Below, piece after piece: positions 6,103 to 12,397 of a stretch of DNA of 12,397 nt. Each line of letters starts with the position of its first letter. Position 1 is the first letter of the stretch. The stretch spans positions 1-12,397 of the forward strand of contig CANQKG010000022.1 of the NCBI GenBank assembly GCA_947624425.1, read 5' to 3'. The DNA comes from an uncultured Clostridia bacterium. Its GTDB lineage: Bacteria; Bacillota; Clostridia; Oscillospirales; Ruminococcaceae. The notes under the pieces were generated by a model. The model searched no databases, was not told where the DNA came from, and saw nothing but the letters and a program-made list of their open reading frames with translations. The position numbers were made by a program, and so were the translations under genes.

Positions 6103-7341
6103 ATGCATTTGCTTTATATCGACCCCGGAACCGGGAGCATGCTTTTTACCATTCTGATCGGCGTGATCGGCGCGGCGTTTTACTCTCTGCGTATGCTGTG
6201 GATCAAGCTGCGCTTTGCGATCAGCGGCGGAAAGGCCAAGGAGAATGATGAAAAGCTCCCGTTTGTGATTTTTTCCGACGATAAGCGGTACTGGAGCGTG
6301 TTTGAGCCGGTCTGCCGCGAAATGAACGAGCGCGGCCGGGATATCGTTTATATGACGGCCTCGCCCGACGATCCCGCGCTGGCAAACGAATATCCTCATG
6401 TGAAGGCGGAGTTTATCGGGGAAGGGAACAAGGCGTATACCAAGCTCAACTTTCTCAACGCCTGTGTGCTGCTTTCCACCACGCCCGGTCTGGATGTGTA
6501 CCAGTGGAAGCGCTCCAAGGATGTGCGGTATTATGTGCATATTCCGCACGCCGCCGGGGAGATCACCCTCTACCGTATGTTCGGGCTTGATTATTACGAC
6601 GCCGTATTGCTTTCGGGCGATTATCAGGCGCGTGATATCCGAAAGCTGGAGAAGCAGCGGAGCCTGCCGAAAAAAGAGCTGGTGCAGATCGGGATCCCCT
6701 ATATGGACAAAATGGCGGACAGGCTGGCCGCTGCCGAGCCTTTGCCCGCCCATCCGCGCACGGTGCTGCTGGCGCCGTCCTGGGGGTCGAGCGCGATTTT
6801 CAGCGTTTACGGCGGCAGGATCATCGAGGTGCTGTTGAAAACGGGGTACCATGTGATCGTTCGCCCGCATCCGCAGTCCTTTGTGTCGGAGGCGGGGCTG
6901 CTCGAAAAACTGATGAAGGAATATCCCGCCTCACAGCAGCTGGAGTGGAACCGGGACACCGATAATTTTGAGGTGCTGCGGCGCGCCGATCTTTTGATCT
7001 CCGATTTTTCGGGCGTGATCTTTGATTTTGCGCTGGTTTACGATAAGCCGGTGATCTATACCGACCCGCAGTTTGATGTAAGTCCCTATGACGCGTGGTG
7101 GCTGAAATCGCCGCTGTGGACATTGTCGGCGCTGCCGCGGCTCGGGCGCGAGCTGACCGAGGATACGATGGACGATCTGAAGCGCCTGATCGACGAATGC
7201 CTGACCGACCCGCAGTATGCCAAAGGGCGTATGGCCGTCAAAAAAGAGGCATGGGTTCATACCGGCGAGGGCGCAAAGCGGGCGGCCGACTATCTGATTT
7301 CGAGATATGAAAAACTGACGGCGGGGAAAGAGGGTCGGTGA
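6103..7341 (+). CDS. Membrane-anchored CDP-glycerol glycerophosphotransferase-family protein (TagB/TagF-like)
   Basis: Glycosyltransferase-B fold enzyme of the Glyphos_transf family, which moves glycerol-phosphate (or another polyol-phosphate) from CDP-glycerol onto a lipid-linked acceptor on the inner membrane face during teichoic-acid-type polymer synthesis. It has 412 residues. Residues 5-12 read YIDPGTGS, followed by one hydrophobic segment (13-36) that should anchor it. Then come VHIPHAAGE (145-153), APSWGSS (224-230), the family RPHPQS (254-259) and DLLISDFSGVIFDFALVYDK (296-315). The His/Asp positions fit the conserved substrate-binding residues of TagF. GAGG (6092-6095) lies seven bases before the ATG. 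It ends one base before the YidC-LtaS fusion gene, so the two are surely cotranscribed. No other wall teichoic genes (tagA, tagO, tagD) are in the window, so the acceptor and polymer are unknown. It could also act on a capsule or glycolipid. Confidence 0.88.
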   Translation: MHLLYIDPGTGSMLFTILIGVIGAAFYSLRMLWIKLRFAISGGKAKENDEKLPFVIFSDDKRYWSVFEPVCREMNERGRDIVYMTASPDDPALANEYPHVKAEFIGEGNKAYTKLNFLNACVLLSTTPGLDVYQWKRSKDVRYYVHIPHAAGEITLYRMFGLDYYDAVLLSGDYQARDIRKLEKQRSLPKKELVQIGIPYMDKMADRLAAAEPLPAHPRTVLLAPSWGSSAIFSVYGGRIIEVLLKTGYHVIVRPHPQSFVSEAGLLEKLMKEYPASQQLEWNRDTDNFEVLRRADLLISDFSGVIFDFALVYDKPVIYTDPQFDVSPYDAWWLKSPLWTLSALPRLGRELTEDTMDDLKRLIDECLTDPQYAKGRMAVKKEAWVHTGEGAKRAADYLISRYEKLTAGKEGR

Positions 7342-7342
7342 T

Positions 7343-10111
7343 ATGAGCTTTTTTTCGATCATTGAGACCTTGCTGATCGGACCTTTGAAGCTGGTCTTTG
7401 AGATCATATTTGAATGTGCGAACCGGTTCGTGGGGCATCCCGGGCTGGCAATCGTGTTTTTAAGCCTCATTATGAACATTCTGGTGCTGCCGCTCTACCG
7501 GCGCGCCGATATCATGCAGGAGGAGACCCGCGACCGTGAGGCCAAGCTGGCCGACGGCGTTTCCCATATCAAAAAAACTTTTTCGGGCGATGAGCGGATG
7601 ATGATCCTGCAAACCTATTATCGGCAGAATCATTATAAGCCCACCGACGCGCTCAACGGCTCCGTTTCGCTGCTGCTGGAGATCCCGTTTTTCATCGCGG
7701 CTTACCAGTTCCTCTCTCATCTGGAAATCCTGCAGGGCGTGTCGTTCGGGCCGATCCGCGATCTGGGCGCGCCGGACGGGCTGCTGGTCATCGGCGGCTT
7801 TGCCGTCAACCTGCTCCCGATCCTGATGACTTTGATCAATATCTGCTCCGGCGCACTCTACCTCAAGGGCTTCCCGATGAAAACCAAGGTTCAGCTTTAT
7901 GCCATGGCGGTCTTCTTTTTGGTGTTTCTTTACGCCTCTCCCGCCTGCCTTGTGTTTTACTGGACGCTCAACAATGTGTTTTCCCTTGTCAAGAACATCT
8001 TTTATAAGCTGAAAGACCCGCAGAAGGTCTTGCGGATCCTCTGCGCCGTGATCGGCGGCGCGCTGTTCCTGTTCAGCGCTGTGTTCTATGCCGGCTCGGT
8101 CAAGCGGAAGGTCTTTCTGGCGGCAATCGGGCTGCTGTTGATGCTGCCGATGGCGCTTTCTCTGCAAAAACGGAAAAAACCGGCCGGAAAGGAGCCGGAG
8201 CCGCAGCCGGATCGTACGCTTTTCCTGCTCGGCACGGTGTTTTTAACGGTTCTCATCGGGCTTTTGATCCCGTCCGTGTTTATCGCCGCTTCACCGCAGG
8301 AATATGTGGATATTACCTATTTCCACAATCCGCTGTGGTACATTGTGCGTTCTTTTTGTCTGTCGATCGGCGTTTTTCTGATCTGGATGCGGGTGTTTTA
8401 CTGGATCGCCAGCAAAAAGGGCAAGGTGTATTTTGAGCGGTTTGTATGGGTGTTCTGCGCCGTCGCCGTGATCAACTATATGTTCTTCGGTACCAATCTG
8501 GGGGTCATTTCATCCGTTTTGCAGTACGAAAACGGCATGACCTTTTCTTTTGAGCAGCAGGCGGTCAACCTTTTTGTGTTAGCGGGAGCCGCTTTCCTTT
8601 GCTATCAGCTGGCCGTGCGGTTCAAGCGCGCCGTGACCCTTGTGCTGGCGGCGTCGATGGTCGCGCTGATCGGCATGTCGGCGCTGAATCTGCATACCAT
8701 CCGCCGCTCGGTCTCCGAGATATCGGCAGAAAGCCAGGCGGAAGCGCCCTCGTTCCAACTGAGCCGGACGGGGAAAAATGTGGTCGTGATCATGCTGGAT
8801 CGCGCCATGGGGGAGTATATTCCCTACATCTTCGGTGAAAAGCCGGAACTGAAAGAGCAGTTCTCGGGCTTTACCTATTACGCCAATACGATCTCCTTCG
8901 GCGGCTATACCAATTTCGGCATACCCGCGCTGATGGGCGGGTATGAATATACGCCGGTCGAGCTAAATAAACGGAAATCCGAGCCTCTGGTCGCAAAGCA
9001 TGACGAGGCGCTCAAGGTGATGCCGACCCTCTTTTCTCAAAACGGGTACCGTGTCACGGTGTGCGACCCAACCTATGCGGGCTACCGCTGGATCCCCGAT
9101 CTGAGCATCTATGCGGACAATCCGGATATCAGAACGTTCATCACCGGGAAATGGTTCGGGAACAAAGAGCAAAAACAGCAGGTGATCGAGAATAACGACC
9201 GGAATTTCTTCTGCTTCGGCATGATGAAATCTCTGCCGGTCTTTCTCCAGCCGGAAATCTACGATAACGGACAGTACCACCGGATCATATCGTCCTCCGA
9301 GGAAGAAACGCTTTATTCCACACAGGTGCGCAAAGGCGTATCGGTTTCCGACGGGCTGAGCGAATCTTTTATGAACGCTTACGGAGTGCTGGAAAATATG
9401 TCGACCATGACGCAGGTGACAGAGGAACCGGAAAACACCTTTTTGTTTTTGTCCAACGACGCCACTCATGAACCGATGCTTTTGCAGGAGCCGGAATATA
9501 CGCCTGCCGCTCATGTGGACAACACCGCGTATGACGAGGCGAATGCCTCTCGGTTCTTGCGGGACGGTGAAAGGCTGAAGGTGGAAAACGACGAGCAGAT
9601 GATCCATTATCACGCCAATATGGCGGCGCTGCTCAAGCTGGGCGAATGGTTCGACAGCTTGAAGGAGCAGGGGGTTTATGATAACACAAGGATCATTCTG
9701 ACAGCGGATCACGGACGCTTTCTGGCGCAGTCGGATCAGCTGATCATGGCGCCGGGCGATCACCAGAAGGACGTGGAATTTTACTATCCGCTTCTCATGG
9801 TGAAGGATTTTGACAGCGACGGGTTTGTCACCTCCGAGGCGTTTATGACCAATGCGGATGTGCCTACGCTGGCGACCGAGGGATTGATTTCACATCCGGT
9901 CAATCCCTTTACCGGTAAGGAAATAAACAGCAGTGAAAAGACGGCGCATGACCAGTTTGTCATCCTCTCCGATCAATGGGGCGTGTCCACCAATAACGGC
10001 AACACCTATCAGCCGGCAAAATGGGCAAGCGTGAAGGACGATCTCAGGAAAAAGGAAAACTGGACGTTCTATGATAAGCTTACGGTGCTGGATCGGCACG
10101 AAGCGCCGTAA
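7343..10111 (+). CDS. YidC/Oxa1-like insertase domain fused to LtaS-like phosphotransferase/sulfatase ectodomain
   Basis: A 922-residue polytopic membrane protein. Residues about 10-225 resemble a YidC/Oxa1 core: GHPGLAIVFLSLIMNILVLP (31-50), a charged cytoplasmic loop (52-100), LLLEIPFFIAAYQFLSHL (110-127), and YASPACLVFYWTLNNVFSL (197-215). Then come two more helices (about 231-250, 257-273), a basic/proline linker (275-291), and five helices (about 293-314, 332-354, 366-384, 406-424, 430-449), like the LtaS membrane part. Residues 475-890 form an alkaline-phosphatase-superfamily ectodomain: MLDRAMG (metal Asp486), GGYTNFGIPALMGG (probable nucleophile Thr523), SNDATHEP (His709), LTADHG (Asp789-His790). 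Twelve helices put this domain outside. There is no lipobox signal peptide. Start one base after the upstream stop, GAGGG eight bases before ATG. Likely role: extracellular transfer or hydrolysis of phosphoglycerol-type groups, working with the upstream transferase. The reaction is inferred; domain identities are strong. Confidence 0.88.
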   Translation: MSFFSIIETLLIGPLKLVFEIIFECANRFVGHPGLAIVFLSLIMNILVLPLYRRADIMQEETRDREAKLADGVSHIKKTFSGDERMMILQTYYRQNHYKPTDALNGSVSLLLEIPFFIAAYQFLSHLEILQGVSFGPIRDLGAPDGLLVIGGFAVNLLPILMTLINICSGALYLKGFPMKTKVQLYAMAVFFLVFLYASPACLVFYWTLNNVFSLVKNIFYKLKDPQKVLRILCAVIGGALFLFSAVFYAGSVKRKVFLAAIGLLLMLPMALSLQKRKKPAGKEPEPQPDRTLFLLGTVFLTVLIGLLIPSVFIAASPQEYVDITYFHNPLWYIVRSFCLSIGVFLIWMRVFYWIASKKGKVYFERFVWVFCAVAVINYMFFGTNLGVISSVLQYENGMTFSFEQQAVNLFVLAGAAFLCYQLAVRFKRAVTLVLAASMVALIGMSALNLHTIRRSVSEISAESQAEAPSFQLSRTGKNVVVIMLDRAMGEYIPYIFGEKPELKEQFSGFTYYANTISFGGYTNFGIPALMGGYEYTPVELNKRKSEPLVAKHDEALKVMPTLFSQNGYRVTVCDPTYAGYRWIPDLSIYADNPDIRTFITGKWFGNKEQKQQVIENNDRNFFCFGMMKSLPVFLQPEIYDNGQYHRIISSSEEETLYSTQVRKGVSVSDGLSESFMNAYGVLENMSTMTQVTEEPENTFLFLSNDATHEPMLLQEPEYTPAAHVDNTAYDEANASRFLRDGERLKVENDEQMIHYHANMAALLKLGEWFDSLKEQGVYDNTRIILTADHGRFLAQSDQLIMAPGDHQKDVEFYYPLLMVKDFDSDGFVTSEAFMTNADVPTLATEGLISHPVNPFTGKEINSSEKTAHDQFVILSDQWGVSTNNGNTYQPAKWASVKDDLRKKENWTFYDKLTVLDRHEAP

Positions 10112-10137
10112 AAAAACCGCGGCTGCAAAAGCCGCGG
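10110..10137 (-). terminator. Intrinsic terminator of the Na/Pi cotransporter gene (minus strand)
   Basis: CCGCGGCT (10117-10124) pairs perfectly with AGCCGCGG (10130-10137), five-base loop. Read on the minus strand the stem is followed by seven U (complement of A 10110-10116). The U-tract overlaps the TAA stop (10109-10111) of the convergent fusion gene. On the plus strand no T-run follows, so the polarity is clear. Confidence 0.85.
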
Positions 10138-10173
10138 CAGACTGTCGAAAAAGGAAGAAAGCCGGTAAAAGCG

Positions 10174-10208
10174 GCCCGCCGCGATCATTTGATCGCGGCG
10201 GGCTTTTT
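10174..10208 (+). terminator. Intrinsic terminator of the glycerophosphotransferase/YidC-LtaS operon (plus strand)
   Basis: GCCCGCCGCGATCA (10174-10187) and TGATCGCGGCGGGC (10190-10203) form a perfect 14-base inverted repeat, followed by TTTTT (10204-10208). It ends the plus-strand operon. The repeat also encodes the last residues and the stop (10185-10187) of the convergent transporter gene. Confidence 0.9.
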
Positions 10209-11993
10209 GGGCAACATGGCAAAGTATTGATCGTGCGCCTCCTGGTAGGCGCGGTTAAAATCCTCATCTCGTCCCGCATGGAGGGTGGAAACATAATCGT
10301 GGATCTGATGCTCGATCTCGGGCTTTGCCCATGCGATGACCGATACGCCGATATTGGAGCAGATATCCGAGATCCGCTCCAGCTCGGAGAGGAGGTTGAG
10401 GAACGCGGTGCCGGTCAAAACGGTGCATTTTCCGGCGCGCAGCCGCTCCAGATGATTGCTTTTCAAAACGCTCACCATATCGTCCACCACCTGTTCCAGC
10501 GGCTCGATCCGGCGGGCGGCCTCCACGTCATGCTTTTGGAACGCCTGCTCGCTGAGATCCAAAATAGTGCCGAGAAGCTTCTGCAGCACGTTCAGCTCGG
10601 TCAGCGCCGACCCGGAGAAGGCGGACTGGTCGCTGTGGAGAAGGTTGGCGATCTCGGCAATGTTGACCGCGTGATCGCTCAGCCGTTCAAATTCGGTCAC
10701 GACCGAATGGTAATGGCTCATGCGCTCCATGTGGTCGGGCGCGGTGATGTGTCCCGACATCTGGATCAGGTAGTTGCTGACCCGGTCGGTCATCAGGTCG
10801 ATGGTCTGCTCGTCCCGCACGATCTTGTCCACCGTTTTCTGGTCGTAGGAAACAACGACCCTAAACGCCCGGTTGAGATTTTTCCGCGCCATGCGGCTCA
10901 TCACGATCAGCGCGTCATAGCAGCGCCCGAAGGCGATCGCGGGCGTGCTGAAGAAAACGGGGTTCATCGCGTCCAGCAGCTCGCTGTACTTGCCGTCGGA
11001 AGCGGCCTTGTCTTTCACGATCCGGTGACTGAGCTTTTCGCACAGCGGCAGAGCCGGCGCAAAGGCCACGGCGCAGATGATGTTGAAGATCAGGTGGGTG
11101 TTGGCGATACCGCCCGAATAGATGGGCGCATCCCAGAATCCGCCGAACAGGCCGAGCTGATGAATCACCGTGACGCCGACTAAAATCAAAACGGTCTTGC
11201 CGAGGTTAAACAGCACGTTCACAACGCCGACCCGCTTTGCATCCGGCCGCGCGCCGATCCAGCATACAATGGCGGTGGTGATGCAGTCGCCGAGATAGAT
11301 GCCCACCAGCACGGCATAGATCGCGTTGAAGGTAAGCTGTCCCGACATCGAGAAGGCCTGCAGGATCCCGACGCTGGCGGAAGAGCTTTGCAAAACAAAG
11401 GCGACGCCGGCGCCGATGAGGTAGGCCAGTACGGGATTGCTTCCCAGGGTGGAGAACAGCTCCTCCACAATGCCGCTTTCGTTGAGTGCGCTGACGGCGT
11501 TGGTCATGTTCAAAAGCCCCGAGAAGAGGATGCCGAACCCGATCACAATCTGTCCCGCTTTTCCGAAGCCTTTCGTTTTTCCCGCCATGATCAGCACTAT
11601 GCCGATGATGAGGGCAAGCGGCGCCAGAGTGGAGGGCTTAAAGAACTGCAAAAACGAGGTGCCGGATGAATCGAGATCCAGCAGGCGGATGATCTGTCCG
11701 GTAACGGTGGTGCCGACATTGGCGCCGATGATGATCCCGATCGACTGGTGGAGCGAAATGATGCCCGCGCCGACCAGACCGGAGGTGATCACAATGGTGG
11801 CTTTTGAGGACTGGATCACGGCGGTGACGGCAAAGCCGAGCAGGAACGCCCGAAGCGGCGTATTGGTAAGCTGCTCCAGCGCCTTTTTCAGCGGCCCGGA
11901 GGAGCTTTCCTTCAAGCCGTCGCCCATGATGCGCATACCGTAAAGGAACATCGCAAGTCCGCCCAAAAGCGTGATAATATGGAAAATGTTCAT
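10185..11993 (-). CDS. Na+/phosphate cotransporter family protein with PhoU-like C-terminal domain
   Basis: Polytopic inner-membrane symporter of the Na/Pi (NptA/SLC34-like) family, 602 residues. The two inverted transport repeats each carry the signature QSS motif: QSSKAT (61-66) with GANVGTTVT (90-98), and QSSSAS (202-207) with GIYLGDCITT (231-240), where the usual GANIGTT is diverged. Hydrophobic segments fill residues 1-315. Residues about 340-560 are a soluble PhoU-like helical domain with two metal-type motifs, EFERLSDHAVNIAE (434-447) and ELERISDICSNIG (538-550), thought to regulate transport. ATG at 11993 has AGGGGA about five bases upstream and its own promoter. Substrate is probably inorganic phosphate, though the direction of transport is uncertain in bacteria. 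It is convergent to an operon handling phosphate-rich polymers, which is suggestive but not proof of a link. No pho box was recognised. Confidence 0.95.
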   Translation of the reverse strand: MNIFHIITLLGGLAMFLYGMRIMGDGLKESSSGPLKKALEQLTNTPLRAFLLGFAVTAVIQSSKATIVITSGLVGAGIISLHQSIGIIIGANVGTTVTGQIIRLLDLDSSGTSFLQFFKPSTLAPLALIIGIVLIMAGKTKGFGKAGQIVIGFGILFSGLLNMTNAVSALNESGIVEELFSTLGSNPVLAYLIGAGVAFVLQSSSASVGILQAFSMSGQLTFNAIYAVLVGIYLGDCITTAIVCWIGARPDAKRVGVVNVLFNLGKTVLILVGVTVIHQLGLFGGFWDAPIYSGGIANTHLIFNIICAVAFAPALPLCEKLSHRIVKDKAASDGKYSELLDAMNPVFFSTPAIAFGRCYDALIVMSRMARKNLNRAFRVVVSYDQKTVDKIVRDEQTIDLMTDRVSNYLIQMSGHITAPDHMERMSHYHSVVTEFERLSDHAVNIAEIANLLHSDQSAFSGSALTELNVLQKLLGTILDLSEQAFQKHDVEAARRIEPLEQVVDDMVSVLKSNHLERLRAGKCTVLTGTAFLNLLSELERISDICSNIGVSVIAWAKPEIEHQIHDYVSTLHAGRDEDFNRAYQEAHDQYFAMLPKKPAAIK

Positions 11994-12035
11994 TTGATTC
12001 CCCTGTCACACAAAGATGCGATATGGCCTGCTTTT

Positions 12036-12064
12036 ATTGTACAGGATTTTCTCAAGCTTGTCCA
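12036..12064 (-). promoter_or_regulatory. Sigma-A promoter for the Na/Pi cotransporter
   Basis: Read on the minus strand: TGGACA (12064-12059), 17 bases, TACAAT (12041-12036); each hexamer has five of six consensus bases. Predicted start near 12029 leaves a leader of about 36 bases before the ATG. It lies between the HxlR stop (12078) and the transporter, so the transporter need not depend on read-through. Confidence 0.75.
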
Positions 12065-12077
12065 CCCTTTTTTCGGT

Positions 12078-12397
12078 TCAGGATTTTGAAAAAGAGGCGC
12101 GGTACTCTTCACCCCATGCTTTCATGGAGTCGAGGATCGGCCGCATCGATTCGCCGAGCTCCGACAGCGCATACTCCACCCGCGGCGGGACTTCCGGGTA
12201 GACGGTACGGGTGATGATCCCGTCCGCCTCCATCGACCGCAGGCTGTCGGTCAGCACCTTTTGGCTGATCCCTTCCAAATTTTTTTGAAGCTCATTGAAA
12301 CGCCACGGACGGTCGAGCAGATTGCGTATGATCAAAAGCTTCCATTTGTTCCCGATCAGCTGCACCGTAGTCGCTACGGGACATTCGGGGATGAGCT
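12078..12397 (-). CDS. HxlR-family winged-helix transcriptional regulator (start beyond right edge)
   Basis: Small MarR-like DNA-binding regulator. The frame stays open to the window edge: upstream of a GTG at 12365 it reads LIPECPVATT, so the GTG is not the true start. CPVATTVQLIGNKWKLLIIR is the classic HxlR N-terminus, with the conserved Cys that serves as a redox/electrophile sensor in members such as HypR and YodB. Then come RFNELQKNLEGISQKVLTDSL (recognition helix region), LRSMEADGIITR and the wing YPEVPPRVEYALS. About 106 residues are visible, nearly the whole protein; perhaps only a few N-terminal residues are missing. The same-strand transporter downstream has its own promoter, so the regulator's target is unknown. 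HxlR regulators often control a divergent neighbour, which would lie off the right edge. Confidence 0.93.
   Translation of the reverse strand, partial: LIPECPVATTVQLIGNKWKLLIIRNLLDRPWRFNELQKNLEGISQKVLTDSLRSMEADGIITRTVYPEVPPRVEYALSELGESMRPILDSMKAWGEEYRASFSKS

Noticed and set aside
10071..11183. 370-codon plus-strand open frame antisense to the Na/Pi cotransporter
   Set aside because: It crosses both terminators, lacks a start signal, and mirrors the codon bias of the real gene; no domain seen.
12365..12365. GTG as the start of the HxlR regulator
   Set aside because: The conserved CPVATT segment lies upstream in frame and reaches the window edge, so the GTG is an internal Val codon.

Overview
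The window looks like chromosomal DNA of a GC-rich member of the Bacillota, most likely a gut-type clostridium (Oscillospirales or Lachnospirales-like). This is inferred from strong AAAGGAGG-type ribosome sites, sigma-A promoters, a GTP-type PEP carboxykinase, an LtaS-like ectodomain, an HxlR regulator, and a MobV relaxase of the kind common in gut Firmicutes elements. No rRNA, tRNA or CRISPR was seen. Coding density is very high: the longest gap between genes is about 145 bases, so no stretch above 300 bases lacks a gene.

Left edge (1 to about 570): the first ~184 codons of a MobV/Pre-type relaxase on the minus strand, clearly more AT-rich than the rest. It abuts, head to head and without any spacer, a 5'-truncated DNA polymerase I gene on the plus strand that retains only the Klenow-like part. 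This is either the end of a mobile element inside polA or an assembly chimera.

553-4108 (plus): a tight housekeeping operon of polA (C-terminal part), a low-molecular-weight phosphatase with an arginine-phosphatase-type P-loop, rimI and tsaD. Spacing is 3 bases, then two ATGA overlaps. A perfect TTGACA-17-TATAAT promoter begins inside the tsaD stop codon and drives pckG (GTP-dependent PEP carboxykinase, gluconeogenesis/anaplerosis), through a short leader with two competing small hairpins.

6103-10111 (plus): a two-gene envelope operon. The first gene is a membrane-anchored CDP-glycerol glycerophosphotransferase-family protein. The second, starting one base after the first gene's stop codon, is a 922-residue fusion of a YidC/Oxa1-like insertase domain to a polytopic LtaS-like phosphotransferase/sulfatase-fold ectodomain. 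This pair is the most unusual part of the window. It plausibly builds or modifies a (poly)glycerol-phosphate type surface polymer, with one enzyme inside and one outside the membrane.

10112-12397 (minus): convergent to the operon lies a Na+/phosphate cotransporter with a PhoU-like tail, with its own promoter, preceded by an HxlR-family regulator that runs off the right edge. Two intrinsic terminators, one per strand, are packed into the 3' junction, each overlapping the stop codon of the opposing gene.
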